Positions 52,635-61,343 of a stretch of DNA of 62,540 nt are shown here, piece after piece. Both the position numbers and the translations under genes were made by a program. The stretch covers positions 1 through 62,540 of the forward strand of contig JAFMJV010000011.1 in the NCBI GenBank assembly GCA_017853275.1. The letters run 5' to 3'. This DNA is from Chloroflexota bacterium. GTDB taxonomy: Bacteria > Chloroflexota > Limnocylindria > Limnocylindrales > CSP1-4. Numbering within the stretch: position 1 is the stretch's first letter; each line of letters begins with the position of its first letter. Under the pieces are notes generated by a model that made no database searches, had not been told where the DNA came from, and saw only the letters and a program-made list of their open reading frames with translations.

Positions 52635-54151
52635 CCGTCCACCCCCGGTCCGTCCGTCCCGGTCCCGGACGGGTCCGGATGCGGACCGGCGACCCCGGGG
52701 ATGACGCGACTGGCCGGGCGGATCGGCGCGTCGGGATCGTCCGCCAGGTAGCGCAGCCGGACCGGGCGCATGAGCGTGGAGCTCGTGGTCGCCACCGTGA
52801 TGGGGTCCGTGCTGCCGAGCTGGGTCGTCACCCCGGTACCGCTGATCGGCGTCCCGAGGAACCACGATCCCACCGCCGTGGCAAGGACGACGAGCGCGCT
52901 TGCGGCGATGACGGCGGGCGTCCCCACGAGATCGGCCACCGGCCCGACGATGATGATCGGCAGGAAGCTGGCGAGGCTGACGAGCGTGTTCAGGACCCCG
53001 AAGACCCGCCCCCGGACCTCCGGGGGAAGCTCCTCCTGCAGGGCGGTCTGCGCGGGGACCGCGACGAACGCGTAGGTCACGCCCGCGACGAACGCCGTGC
53101 CGATGACGACAAGGAGGAGCGTCTGGGCATCCCCCTGGACGAGCTCCTGGGCGAGCGCGAGCCCGAGGAGAGAGAGGGCGAGGACGACGAGCCCGGCCTC
53201 GATGAGCCGTCGGCGGCTGAACCGCTCCCCGACCCGGCCGAGGAGGACGATCCCCGCCACCAGCCCGGCCCCGAGCGGCATGACGATGACGACGAAATCA
53301 TCCGAGGAGAGCCCGAGCACCTGTTCCGCGAAGGCCGGCCCGAGCGTCCCCAGGACGCCGATCAGGGAAGCCGTGATCGCGAGGTAGGCGAGCGACCAGA
53401 AGATGCTCCGGTGGCGCCGGATGTAGACGAGCCCCTCGCGGAGCTGGGAGAAGGTCGCCCCGATCGCCTTCTCCGCCTGGTCGACCGGCGGCCCTTCCAC
53501 GCGTTCCTCGCGACCCGGGGGCGCCTTGGGGAGGATGACGAGGACGGCGCCGGCCGCGAGGTAGCAGATCGCGACGATGAGGATGACGAGCTCTGTCCCG
53601 AGGAAGCGGTTGAGCAGCGGACCGAGGACCGCGAAGCCGAGGGCGAAGGAGGCCTGGAGGCCGAAGATGAAGAGACCGTTCGCGGTGAGCAGCTGGCTCC
53701 TGGGAACGACGAGCGGGATCATCGCCGTCTCCGCCGGCGCGAAGAAGGTGGAGAGCGTCGCCACGATCACGGTCACCGTGTAGATGACCGCGAGCTGGTC
53801 GTCGAGGAAGATGAGGGGGATGAAGAGGAGGCCGCGGAGGAGGTTCGTGGAGATGAGGATCGCCCGGCGGTCGTAGCGATCCACGAAGACGCCGGCCACC
53901 GCGCCGAAGACGACCGCGGGGACGAGGAAGGTGAGCAGGAGGACGCTCACCGAGGTGTTCGTCCCCGTCAGGTCGTAGACGAGGATCGTGAGCGCGAAGA
54001 GGACGATATTCCCGCCGACCTGCGTCAGCACCTGGGAGGCGAAGAGGGCGAGGAAGCGCGGGTTCGCGAGCACGCTCCGCGCGCCGCGCAGGTCACGCCC
54101 GTCGTCCGTGATCACCGCGTCGTCCACCTGGTCGATGACGGGCCGCTCCAT
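52631..54151 (-). CDS. MFS transporter
   Basis: 506-residue permease with about twelve hydrophobic segments, the MFS loop 2-3 motif in the form GVFVDRYDRRAIL, and a mid-protein cytosolic loop around GREERVEGPPVDQAEKA. The C-terminal 60 residues are polar and Pro-rich. It resembles the MFS_3/enterobactin-exporter-like drug or metabolite efflux group. ATG 54151 lies 2 nt after the TldE stop. Sandwiched between TldE and asparaginase genes, it may export a processed peptide or product (inference). Confidence 0.88.
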   Translation of the reverse strand: MERPVIDQVDDAVITDDGRDLRGARSVLANPRFLALFASQVLTQVGGNIVLFALTILVYDLTGTNTSVSVLLLTFLVPAVVFGAVAGVFVDRYDRRAILISTNLLRGLLFIPLIFLDDQLAVIYTVTVIVATLSTFFAPAETAMIPLVVPRSQLLTANGLFIFGLQASFALGFAVLGPLLNRFLGTELVILIVAICYLAAGAVLVILPKAPPGREERVEGPPVDQAEKAIGATFSQLREGLVYIRRHRSIFWSLAYLAITASLIGVLGTLGPAFAEQVLGLSSDDFVVIVMPLGAGLVAGIVLLGRVGERFSRRRLIEAGLVVLALSLLGLALAQELVQGDAQTLLLVVIGTAFVAGVTYAFVAVPAQTALQEELPPEVRGRVFGVLNTLVSLASFLPIIIVGPVADLVGTPAVIAASALVVLATAVGSWFLGTPISGTGVTTQLGSTDPITVATTSSTLMRPVRLRYLADDPDAPIRPASRVIPGVAGPHPDPSGTGTDGPGVDG

Positions 54152-54153
54152 CC

Positions 54154-55506
54154 TCAGGCCTCCGTGGCGCCGGTGAAGCGGAAGCTGCCGATGCGCACCG
54201 CGGGGGCGAGGACGACACCCGGATCCATCGCGACGAGCCGGCGCTCGCGGCCGATCGCCTCGATCCCCACGAGCGCGTCGAGGTAGCTCTGGGTGAAGCG
54301 CAGGTCCCGCACGGGGCGGGTGATCGCCCCGTCCTCCACGAGGAAGCACCCGTCCCGGGTCATCCCCGTGACGAGCGCGAGGCGCGGATGGACAGGGTTC
54401 GTGTAGTGGAAGCGCCGGATGTAGAGGCCCCGCCGGATCGGGCGCAGCAGGTCGGCCTCCGCCGCCTCGCCTGCCGACATCGCGAGGTGGCGCGGGACCG
54501 GACCCCAGGGGTTCGGGGCCGGCAGGCCGTGTCCCGTCGAGGCGCGTCCGGCGCGGCTCGCGGTGCCGAGGTCATGGACCACGGCGCGGCAGACGCCCCG
54601 CTCCACGAGGGTGACGCGCTCGGTCGGTGAGCCCTCGTCGTCGAAGGAGGCCGGGAGAAGCCCCGGATCGCGGGCGTCATCCACGATCGTCACCCCGGGC
54701 GCCCCGATCGTGGTCCCGGGGACCGCGAAGGAACGCCCTTCCTCGAGCGCGAGCCCGGAGAAGCCGAGCAGCCCGAGCGTGAAGATCAGATCCGCCACGG
54801 CGTACGGACCGAGGACGACGGGCAGATCGCAGGGACCCAGGTCGGTCGCGCCGCCCCCGCGTGCCGCCCAACGACCGGCCTCGTCACCGAGCGAGCCGGG
54901 GTCGATCGCACCAGGTCCGCTGCCGACCGCTTCGGCATAGCCGGTCCCGCCGTCCGGGTGGCGCATCACGGTGAGGACCCGGGTCCGGCTGCGTCGCTCG
55001 GCCGCGGAGCAGCCGTTCGTCGTGGCGATCGCGACCGTTGCCCGATCCTCCTCCCACGATCCGAAGCCGACGGCCCCGTGCGCCGCTCCGGCAGCGACGA
55101 GCCGCGACACCCCGTCCGCTCGCGCCTCGGGATCGGAGGTCCCGGCGCCTTCCGACCAGGCACCCTCCACCGGCGCGATCTCCCGCGCGCCCGCGAGGAC
55201 CGCAGGCGGTTCGAGCCGGGGAGCGAGGCGCGCCAGCCGCACGGCCCGATCGGCCAGCTCGGCGAGCCGCTCCGGGGTGGAGGCGTCGCCGGATGCGATC
55301 CCCATCCGGCCGTCCACCAGCGCGCGCAGACCGACCTCGGTCCCGTCTGCGGCGACGTTCTGGTGGATCGCACCGTTCGCGAAGCGCGTGAGCGCCGCGT
55401 GGCTCTCCTCGACGCGTGCCTCCCCGTCATCCGCGCCGGCCTTCCGCAGCGCCGTCACCCCGGCCTCTGCAAGGTCGCGTATCCGGGCCACGCTCTCCGG
55501 GGTCAC
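54154..55506 (-). CDS. TldE/PmbA-family protease subunit (no metal motif)
   Basis: TldE is the non-catalytic partner of TldD; together they degrade small unfolded peptides and cleave leader peptides of some RiPPs such as microcin B17. The 450-residue protein has the PmbA/TldE fold marks: ARVEESHAALTRFANGAIHQN, EVGLRALVDGRMGIAS, DLGPCDLPVVLGPYAVADL and the C-terminal EDGAITRPVRDLRFT. The HExxxH zinc motif is absent, as expected. GTG 55506 overlaps the tldD stop as GTGA. Confidence 0.9.
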   Translation of the reverse strand: MTPESVARIRDLAEAGVTALRKAGADDGEARVEESHAALTRFANGAIHQNVAADGTEVGLRALVDGRMGIASGDASTPERLAELADRAVRLARLAPRLEPPAVLAGAREIAPVEGAWSEGAGTSDPEARADGVSRLVAAGAAHGAVGFGSWEEDRATVAIATTNGCSAAERRSRTRVLTVMRHPDGGTGYAEAVGSGPGAIDPGSLGDEAGRWAARGGGATDLGPCDLPVVLGPYAVADLIFTLGLLGFSGLALEEGRSFAVPGTTIGAPGVTIVDDARDPGLLPASFDDEGSPTERVTLVERGVCRAVVHDLGTASRAGRASTGHGLPAPNPWGPVPRHLAMSAGEAAEADLLRPIRRGLYIRRFHYTNPVHPRLALVTGMTRDGCFLVEDGAITRPVRDLRFTQSYLDALVGIEAIGRERRLVAMDPGVVLAPAVRIGSFRFTGATEA

Positions 55507-56951
55507 GATCGTCCCACTCCCACGTCCACGTTCCGGAACCGGGCGCCGCTCGCCCCGTGGCCCACGATCATCGACTGCACGGGTTCCCCCTTGCCGCAGT
55601 TCGCGAGCCCGTTCATCACGTAGGAGCGGGCATCGCCGATCGCGTCGCACGACGCCCAGAACGAGGGGGTGTGCCCCGCGTAGGTGGGGTTCCGGTAGAG
55701 CCGGCCGAGCTTCCCACCGCGGATCTCCCGCGCGATCTCGGTCGCGAACTGGAAGCTGAGCCGGCGATCGTCGATGCTCCAGCTCCGGTTCGTCGCGAAG
55801 TAGATCCCGTCGTCGGTCTCCGCGATGATCTCCTCGAGGCTCCGCCCGGGGACCGGCTGGAGGTTGATGTTCGTCATCCGGATGAGCGGCAGCCGGTCAT
55901 GGCCGTCTGCGCGCATCCCCCCGCTGCTCCCGCGCCCGATCCGGGGCGCCGTCTCCCGGCTCGTCTGGTAGCCCACGAGGATGCCGTTCCGGACGAGCTC
56001 CACGCGTTGTGCCGCGACCCCCTCGTCGTCCCAGCCGAAGCTGCCGGCGCCCCCCGCCTCCGTCGCGTCCGCGACGAGGGTCACGATCTCCGACCCGTAG
56101 CGGAAGCCCTGCTCGAGACGGTCCGTGGTGAGGAAGCTCGTCCCCGCGAAGCTCGCCTCCGTGCCGTAGACGCGGTCCAGCTCGGTGGGGTGACCGCAGC
56201 TCTCGTGGACCTGGAGGGCGAGCTGGGCCGGATCGAGGACGATCGTGCGCCGGCCGGCCGGGAGCGGCGGAGCCTGGAGCAGCTCCACCGCCTCCGTGCC
56301 CACCCGCTCCGCGTTGCCGAGCAGATCGAGCCCGCGGACGTATTCGTACCCGGCGCTCCGGTAGCCTCCGCCGGCATCCGGCCACGACCGCCGCTGATGC
56401 TCGTCTTCCGCGACGGCGTTCGCCTCGATCGCCGCCCCCGTGTGGGTGAGGACCTGGCTGGTCGCCGAGCCATCGGTGGCGGCGTACTCCTTCCACTCGC
56501 GGCGGGCGGTGGAGAGTGACTCGGTGAACGCGACGCCGGGGACCCCGCGCATCGCCTCGTCCGCGGCCGCAAGATCGGCGATCCGTTCCTCGAGCGGAAC
56601 GGTGAACGGATCGACCGTGCACGGTGTCTCCCAGCGTCCGCGGGCCGGCGGGCGATCATCCAGCCGGACGGGGAACGGCTGGACGCGCGCGGAGGCACGG
56701 GCGATCCGCACCGCGAGGGCCGCCACCCGGTCGATCTCGGCCGGCGCGAGCCGGTCCGTCGCCGCAAAGCCCCAGGCGCCATCCACGAGCACGCGGACCC
56801 CGATCCCCTCCCGGTCGGAGATCGTCAGTCCGTCGATCCGGCCGCTGCGGATCGTGACCGTCTCCTCGCGCCGCCGGACGAGCCGGGCGTCGGCGAACGA
56901 GGCACCGAGGGACGCGGCGGTGTCGAGCGCGCGCTGGAGGAGAGGCTGCAT
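55503..56951 (-). CDS. tldD: TldD-family metalloprotease
   Basis: Catalytic subunit of the TldD/E heterodimer. 482 residues with the N-terminal barrel (FADARLVRRREETVTIRSGR), the zinc motif HESCGH (249-254) in QVHESCGHPTELDR, FGWDDEGV, and the cysteine ligand in LANCGKGEPVQSM near the C-terminus. All zinc ligands present. ATG 56951, 8 nt after the upstream peptidase. The substrate peptide is not evident; no RiPP precursor was seen nearby. Confidence 0.94.
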   Translation of the reverse strand: MQPLLQRALDTAASLGASFADARLVRRREETVTIRSGRIDGLTISDREGIGVRVLVDGAWGFAATDRLAPAEIDRVAALAVRIARASARVQPFPVRLDDRPPARGRWETPCTVDPFTVPLEERIADLAAADEAMRGVPGVAFTESLSTARREWKEYAATDGSATSQVLTHTGAAIEANAVAEDEHQRRSWPDAGGGYRSAGYEYVRGLDLLGNAERVGTEAVELLQAPPLPAGRRTIVLDPAQLALQVHESCGHPTELDRVYGTEASFAGTSFLTTDRLEQGFRYGSEIVTLVADATEAGGAGSFGWDDEGVAAQRVELVRNGILVGYQTSRETAPRIGRGSSGGMRADGHDRLPLIRMTNINLQPVPGRSLEEIIAETDDGIYFATNRSWSIDDRRLSFQFATEIAREIRGGKLGRLYRNPTYAGHTPSFWASCDAIGDARSYVMNGLANCGKGEPVQSMIVGHGASGARFRNVDVGVGRS

Positions 56952-56959
56952 CGTGCCGG

Positions 56960-58198
56960 TCAGGATACCGGTCCGTCTGCTCTCCACCCCGGGGGGAGCG
57001 GGCCCACCGGTGCCGGGAGCGGCCCGGCGGGCTCGCGTTCCCGCCCACCGATCGCTGCCAGCCAGCCGGCCTCGAACTCCGCGATCCCGATGCCCAGTCC
57101 CGAGCGGAAGGCGGCGTCGTCGCCGAGCCCCGCTCCGTACGCGCGGACGACGGCGGCGAGGCCCTCGCGACCCCAGCGGGCGACGAGGTGGTCGATCGCC
57201 GAGGCCGAGGTCGCGTAGGCGAGGCTGAAGCGGGACGGGGTGGTGGGGAAGTAGCCGGCAAGGCCGGAGAGGGGGATGAGGGTCCCGGCGCGTGCAGCGC
57301 TCTCGACCCGGGCCCGGTCCTCGCTCGTGTAGCCCTCCGTGAGCCAGACCGCGATCCCCTCGTTCAGCCAGCGGGGCGGAGCCGACCAGGGGTTTCGCGT
57401 CACCTCGGCGAAGACGAGGTGGGTGAGCTCGTGCGCGACCACGATCCGCACCCAGGGTGAGCCGACCTGCGCCGGTTCGATGAGCGCGTACATCGTGCGG
57501 GTCTCGTCGTTCGCCTGACCGCCCACGTTCTCCCGCGTGCCCGGCCCGAGCGCCGCGTAGAAAGCCTCCTCGTCCGCATAGACGAAGAGGTCCACGAGCC
57601 CGATCTCGCCGCCTCCGAAGAGCTCCCGTGCCGCGGCCACGGCCGCCACGCCGTCCTCGAGCGCCTGTCGGGCGAACGCATCGTCGCCCTCCGTCCAGTG
57701 GAGGGAGATCCCGGTGTCGGTCAGCGTGCGCCACGCGAAGCGCTCGTCCGCCACGGTCACCGTGGCTTCCGGGCTCTCGACCCGCGAGCCATCGGGCAGG
57801 AGCGCCCGGAAGCGGAAGCGCCACGTCGTGTTCGGGAGGGTGTGCGAGGGATCGGTCAGCTGCGCCCGGCCGCCGTCCTCGGTCATCGCGGATCCGGCGA
57901 CCCGGACCTCCCACGGGTCATCCGGCCGGAGACGCCGGAGAAGCTCCACGCGGACGGGCGCCGGTCCGGACCAGGCGGCCTGGAAGACAGCGGGCTCCCC
58001 GAGCCGCGCGGTCGCCGTGGGCCCTTCCCAGCGGAACGGTTCCGTGACCCCGGCCGCGGACCCTGTGGCGGCCGCGGGGGTCGCGGTGGCTCCGGGCGCG
58101 GCCCCGCTCGCGGGCGCTCCCGCCAGCGAGACCAGGACGAGCGAGACGAGGAGGAGTCGTCGGCCCACGCTCGCTCCCCACGGGTACCGCGTGCTCAT
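56960..58198 (-). CDS. Secreted gluzincin-type metallopeptidase (peptidase MA-like)
   Basis: 412 residues with a signal peptide (about 1-32; RRLLLVSLVLVSLAGA, cleavage near ASGA). The zinc site is HELTH (256-260) with a third ligand Glu in LNEGIAVW (280), the HExxH...E pattern of peptidase MA/M1-like families. An N-terminal beta domain (about 55-160) resembles a bacterial Ig-like fold. It is probably exported and may be anchored only by its fold; no lipobox. ATG 58198 overlaps the solute-binding protein stop as ATGA. Confidence 0.85.
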   Translation of the reverse strand: MSTRYPWGASVGRRLLLVSLVLVSLAGAPASGAAPGATATPAAATGSAAGVTEPFRWEGPTATARLGEPAVFQAAWSGPAPVRVELLRRLRPDDPWEVRVAGSAMTEDGGRAQLTDPSHTLPNTTWRFRFRALLPDGSRVESPEATVTVADERFAWRTLTDTGISLHWTEGDDAFARQALEDGVAAVAAARELFGGGEIGLVDLFVYADEEAFYAALGPGTRENVGGQANDETRTMYALIEPAQVGSPWVRIVVAHELTHLVFAEVTRNPWSAPPRWLNEGIAVWLTEGYTSEDRARVESAARAGTLIPLSGLAGYFPTTPSRFSLAYATSASAIDHLVARWGREGLAAVVRAYGAGLGDDAAFRSGLGIGIAEFEAGWLAAIGGREREPAGPLPAPVGPLPPGWRADGPVS

Positions 58199-59886
58199 CG
58201 CCCGTCCGTCCACGCGAGGCCGGAGAAGCGAACGGAACCGAGGCCGCTCGGCTGGGCGCCGGCCAGCCCCTCCCGGGTGAGGGCCCACGTCTCCCCGTAG
58301 CGCATCGGGATGACGGGGACCTCGTCCCGGACGATCCGCTGGGCTTCCCGCCACGCCGCAGCCTCGCTCTCGGGATCGGGTGCGCCGGCGGCCGCGGCGA
58401 GTGCTGCATCGAAGCGCGCATCGCTCCAGCCCCCCTGGTTCGTGGGGCTCCCCGTCTCCAGGAGAAGACCGAGGAAGTCCTGCGGGTGGGGATAGTCCGC
58501 GATCCAGTCGAGCGACCAGAGGTCGGGTGGGTCCGTCGCGATCCGGTCACCGAGCTCGGCAAAGGGGACGACCTCCCGGATCACCTCGATCCCGAGCACC
58601 TCCTCGATCGACGCGGCGACCGCCTCGTCCATCTCGCTCCCGGTGGTCGCCATCACGATCGGACCGAGCCCCGCCCCGCCCGGGTGGCCCGCCTGCGCGA
58701 GCTCCGCACGGGCGAGCTCCGGGTCGTAGGGCGGCCCAAGGTCGTCGTCGGGACGGAAGGGGATGCCGGGAGGGACGATCGACGTGGCTGCCCGGGCGAG
58801 CGGGTCCCGGAGGGTCACGATCCGCTGACGGTCGATCGCGTGGGCGACGGCCCGCCGGACGAGCGGGTCGTCGAAGGGCGGCCGCCGCGTGTTCAGCACG
58901 TAGAGCGAGACCGCGAGATCGCTCGTTCGCCGGAGCTGGGGACCCAGGGTGCCGTCCCACCGCAGCCAGGCGGCATCTCCGCGATCCACGGCGACCCAAT
59001 CCGCGGCTCCCGACGTGAAGAGCTCCACCGGGCTCCGGCCCCCGGTCCCGGGGAGGAGGCGGATCCGCTCGATCGGTGGCTCCCCGCCCCACCAGGTCCC
59101 CGTGGCCGCGAGCACGATCCCCTCCCCGTCCGCCACGACCGGCCGGTAGGCCCCGGAGACGACGAGACGGGCCGGTTCCACCGGGGTCCCGCTCCCCTCG
59201 CGCAGCGCGGGCGGCACGACCGCGAGGATCGGCGCGGCGGCGATCGCGGGGAACCAGCGGGCGGGACGATCCATGCGCACGATCACCCGGTCTCCGTCCG
59301 CCCGCAGACCGACCGCATCGGGCCCCACCTGCCCGGCGAGCCGGTCCCGCGCTCCCTCCACGTCGCCCAGCAGCCAGGCGAGGGGTGCCGGATCCTCCGG
59401 GTCGAGGAGGCGGAGCCAGCTCTCCACGACATCGCCCGCGCGAATGGGGCTTCCGTCCGAGAAGCGGATCCCCGGCCGGAGCGTGAAGACGATCTCCCGG
59501 CCGCCATCGCGGACCTCCCAACTCGAGGCGAGCGCCGGCTGCAGCGCCCCGTCCGCATCGAAGGCCGTCAGGCCATCCCAGACCTGGGCGAGGATCGCGG
59601 CGCTCGTCGCATCGTCGATCCGGCCCGGGTCCCACGACGCGGGCCGACCGAGCACGACGACGAGCTCCGCGTCCGGGTCGCGGGCGACCGGCTCCCGTGT
59701 CGGCGCCGGTGTGACGGACACGAGCGCGAGCAGGGCGACCGCGACGATCGCCGCGACGAGCGAGAGGACGAGGATCCGTTCCGGCCACGGCGAGCGGCGC
59801 GGCTCGGGACCCGGATCCTCCTCCGGCTCCCCGGCAACCTCCCTGGCGAGCGCGGGCAGCTCGGGATCGTCACGCTCCTCGCTCAT
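58195..59886 (-). CDS. Membrane-anchored peptide-type solute-binding protein (SBP family 5)
   Basis: 563 residues. After an acidic cytosolic tail comes one transmembrane segment (37-58), so it is anchored outside the membrane rather than lipidated. The rest matches oligopeptide-binding family 5: SWDPGRIDDATSAAILAQVWD, GIRFSDGSPIRAGDVVESWLR split over two segments, RPPFDDPLVRRAVAHAIDRQ and WIADYPHPQDFLGLLL. No permease or ATPase lies beside it; the operon instead encodes peptidases. It may feed or sense peptides for the peptidase, or work with a transporter elsewhere. Confidence 0.88.
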   Translation of the reverse strand: MSEERDDPELPALAREVAGEPEEDPGPEPRRSPWPERILVLSLVAAIVAVALLALVSVTPAPTREPVARDPDAELVVVLGRPASWDPGRIDDATSAAILAQVWDGLTAFDADGALQPALASSWEVRDGGREIVFTLRPGIRFSDGSPIRAGDVVESWLRLLDPEDPAPLAWLLGDVEGARDRLAGQVGPDAVGLRADGDRVIVRMDRPARWFPAIAAAPILAVVPPALREGSGTPVEPARLVVSGAYRPVVADGEGIVLAATGTWWGGEPPIERIRLLPGTGGRSPVELFTSGAADWVAVDRGDAAWLRWDGTLGPQLRRTSDLAVSLYVLNTRRPPFDDPLVRRAVAHAIDRQRIVTLRDPLARAATSIVPPGIPFRPDDDLGPPYDPELARAELAQAGHPGGAGLGPIVMATTGSEMDEAVAASIEEVLGIEVIREVVPFAELGDRIATDPPDLWSLDWIADYPHPQDFLGLLLETGSPTNQGGWSDARFDAALAAAAGAPDPESEAAAWREAQRIVRDEVPVIPMRYGETWALTREGLAGAQPSGLGSVRFSGLAWTDGR

Positions 59887-59892
59887 CGAGGG

Positions 59893-59898
59893 AGTCTA
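59893..59898 (-). promoter_or_regulatory. -10 element of the peptide operon (leaderless type)
   Basis: Minus-strand TAGACT ends 6 nt before the ATG at 59886, the same hexamer and spacing as at ruvB. No ribosome binding site visible. Confidence 0.55.
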
Positions 59899-59941
59899 GC
59901 GCCGGAGGACGGCGCCCCCGGCGCTCGTGGTTCCCCCGCGC

Positions 59942-59947
59942 TACCCT
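59942..59947 (+). promoter_or_regulatory. -10 element of the membrane-protein gene (leaderless type)
   Basis: TACCCT ends 7 nt before the ATG at 59955. Faces away from the peptide operon promoter; the two share a 68-nt gap. Confidence 0.45.
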
Positions 59948-59954
59948 TCGCGCG

Positions 59955-60731
59955 ATGGATGCCGACCTCGACCACCGACTCCGGGACCGCGTGCTGGACG
60001 GCGCTGCCCGTTACGCGCCGTGGCGCCCGGGGGTCCCCTGGTGGGTCGTGGGCACCCAGGGAGCCGTCCTCCTCGGGACCGGGCTCGTCCTCCTCCTCGT
60101 CCAGGGGGCCACCGCGGGTGTGGTCGCGCTCTTCGGGCTCGTCCTGCTCGTCCTCGCGATCGCCTGGGCATGGTCGGCGATGCGTGGAGGCCTGCCGGCC
60201 GCGATCCTGCCGTGGCGCGCCTTCCGGGCGGGAGCCGGCATCGCGGTCGGGTCGATCCTCGTCCTCGACCTTCCCTTCGGCCTCCTCGGGAGCGCCGCGT
60301 CCCTTGGCGTGCTCGCGGTCGGCCTCTTCCTCGTGGGAGCGCTCGGGTGCGTGGAATGGGCGGTCGGCCGCGATGCCATCGGCTGGCGCTGGCCGTCCCT
60401 CATCGGGCCGGTGATCGCGCTCCTCTACGGCCTCATCGTCCTCGTGAGCCGGCTCCAGGCGGGGCCGCTCTTCGTCCAGACGGTCGCACTCCTGCTCCTG
60501 GCGGCGGGAGGGATCCTTCTGGTCCGGGCGGGCATCCTCTGGCAGCAGATCCGCGCCGCCGCGGCGGACGACCTCGCGGCGGCCGTCGAGCGGGAGCCCG
60601 CGGTCCGTCCGACCGAGCCGCCGCCCGGAACCTCTCCCGCCCCCCGGGTCCCCGGGCGCGCCACCCCCGTGCCGCCGATCACCCGGAACCCGGCTGGGCC
60701 GGGTGATGGCGGGCCCGCACCGCTGAACTAG
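59955..60731 (+). CDS. Six-helix integral membrane protein of unknown function
   Basis: 258 residues with six hydrophobic segments (about 28-48, 53-73, 90-108, 112-130, 147-165, 172-190) followed by a Pro/Ala-rich cytosolic tail of about 55 residues. The spacing resembles HdeD/DUF308-type proteins but no motif makes this certain. ATG 59955 follows a -10 hexamer with 7 nt between, so a leaderless mRNA is likely. Its TAG overlaps the CDGSH gene stop within CTAG. Confidence 0.7.
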   Translation: MDADLDHRLRDRVLDGAARYAPWRPGVPWWVVGTQGAVLLGTGLVLLLVQGATAGVVALFGLVLLVLAIAWAWSAMRGGLPAAILPWRAFRAGAGIAVGSILVLDLPFGLLGSAASLGVLAVGLFLVGALGCVEWAVGRDAIGWRWPSLIGPVIALLYGLIVLVSRLQAGPLFVQTVALLLLAAGGILLVRAGILWQQIRAAAADDLAAAVEREPAVRPTEPPPGTSPAPRVPGRATPVPPITRNPAGPGDGGPAPLN

Positions 60732-60949
60732 GCGCCCGGCTCTCCCTCCGCGCGGGGGGCGCTCCGGAAGGACTCGCGGTTGTGCGAGCCGTCACAGAAC
60801 GGCTTGGACGCCGAGTGCCCGCAGCGGCAGAGGAAGACCGGCTTCCCCTCCTCGAGCGGCCAGCGCGCGCCGGTCGCATCCACGACATCCACCGGCCCGC
60901 TCGCGCGGAGGCTCCCGTCGTCGCGCACCGTGATCGTCGTCCGTTCCAT
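60728..60949 (-). CDS. CDGSH iron-sulfur domain protein
   Basis: 73-residue protein with the [2Fe-2S] binding motif C-x-C-x2-S-x3-P-x-C-D-G-S-H, read as CRCGHSASKPFCDGSH (41-56). The N-terminal half (ITVRDDGSLRASGPVDVVDA) forms the beta-cap region seen in bacterial CDGSH proteins. Probably a redox or Fe-S transfer protein in the cytosol. AAGGAG lies upstream of the ATG. Convergent with the membrane protein gene. Confidence 0.93.
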   Translation of the reverse strand: MERTTITVRDDGSLRASGPVDVVDATGARWPLEEGKPVFLCRCGHSASKPFCDGSHNRESFRSAPRAEGEPGA

Positions 60950-61023
60950 CGCTTCTCCTTCACCTGGGTCTGGTCAGGGACGGTTCGGCGGGGCGGCAGG
61001 TCGCGGATGGGGTGCGGGTCCGG

Positions 61024-61053
61024 TTGACAGGCTCCCCTCCCCCCTCGCATCCT
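61024..61053 (+). promoter_or_regulatory. Promoter upstream of the DUF4177 gene
   Basis: Perfect -35 TTGACA (61024-61029), 18-nt spacer, CATCCT (61048-61053). Leader of about 47 nt to ATG 61107. The rest of the 60950-61106 gap is Pyr-rich with no gene. Confidence 0.5.
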
Positions 61054-61106
61054 CCCCCTGCAGCCGATCTCGCTGCGCCCGCGAACCTCTGGGGGACGGA
61101 TCACGG

Positions 61107-61343
61107 ATGACCCGCTGGGAGTACGCCTGGTTCAACGTGAACCGGGAGATGGTCGTCTTCAGCACGAGCGGCGGCGGCTGGGAGCACCTCTCCCGCCAGC
61201 TCGGTCATGCCTGGTTCCAGGAGGTCTTCCGCGTCCTCGGGGATGACGGCTGGGAGCTGGTCACGATGAAGGGCGGCTGGAACAGCGACACCGAGTACCT
61301 CTTCAAGCGTCCGCGCCAGGACGCACCGCCGCCCGTCCCGTGA
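61107..61343 (+). CDS. DUF4177-like small protein
   Basis: 78 residues fitting the DUF4177 pattern: WEYAWFNVN at the start, LGDDGWELVTMKG in the middle and YLFKRP at the end. Small cytosolic protein of unknown function common in high-GC bacteria. ATG 61107 has GGGGGACGG upstream. The stop overlaps the GTG of the following truncated gene. Confidence 0.75.
   Translation: MTRWEYAWFNVNREMVVFSTSGGGWEHLSRQLGHAWFQEVFRVLGDDGWELVTMKGGWNSDTEYLFKRPRQDAPPPVP

Noticed and set aside
52679-54286. Plus-strand frame antisense to the MFS gene, very rich in Asp/Glu/Arg
   Set aside because: It is the mirror of hydrophobic MFS codons (GTC/CTC/ATC read antisense as GAC/GAG/GAT); no start context and no motif.
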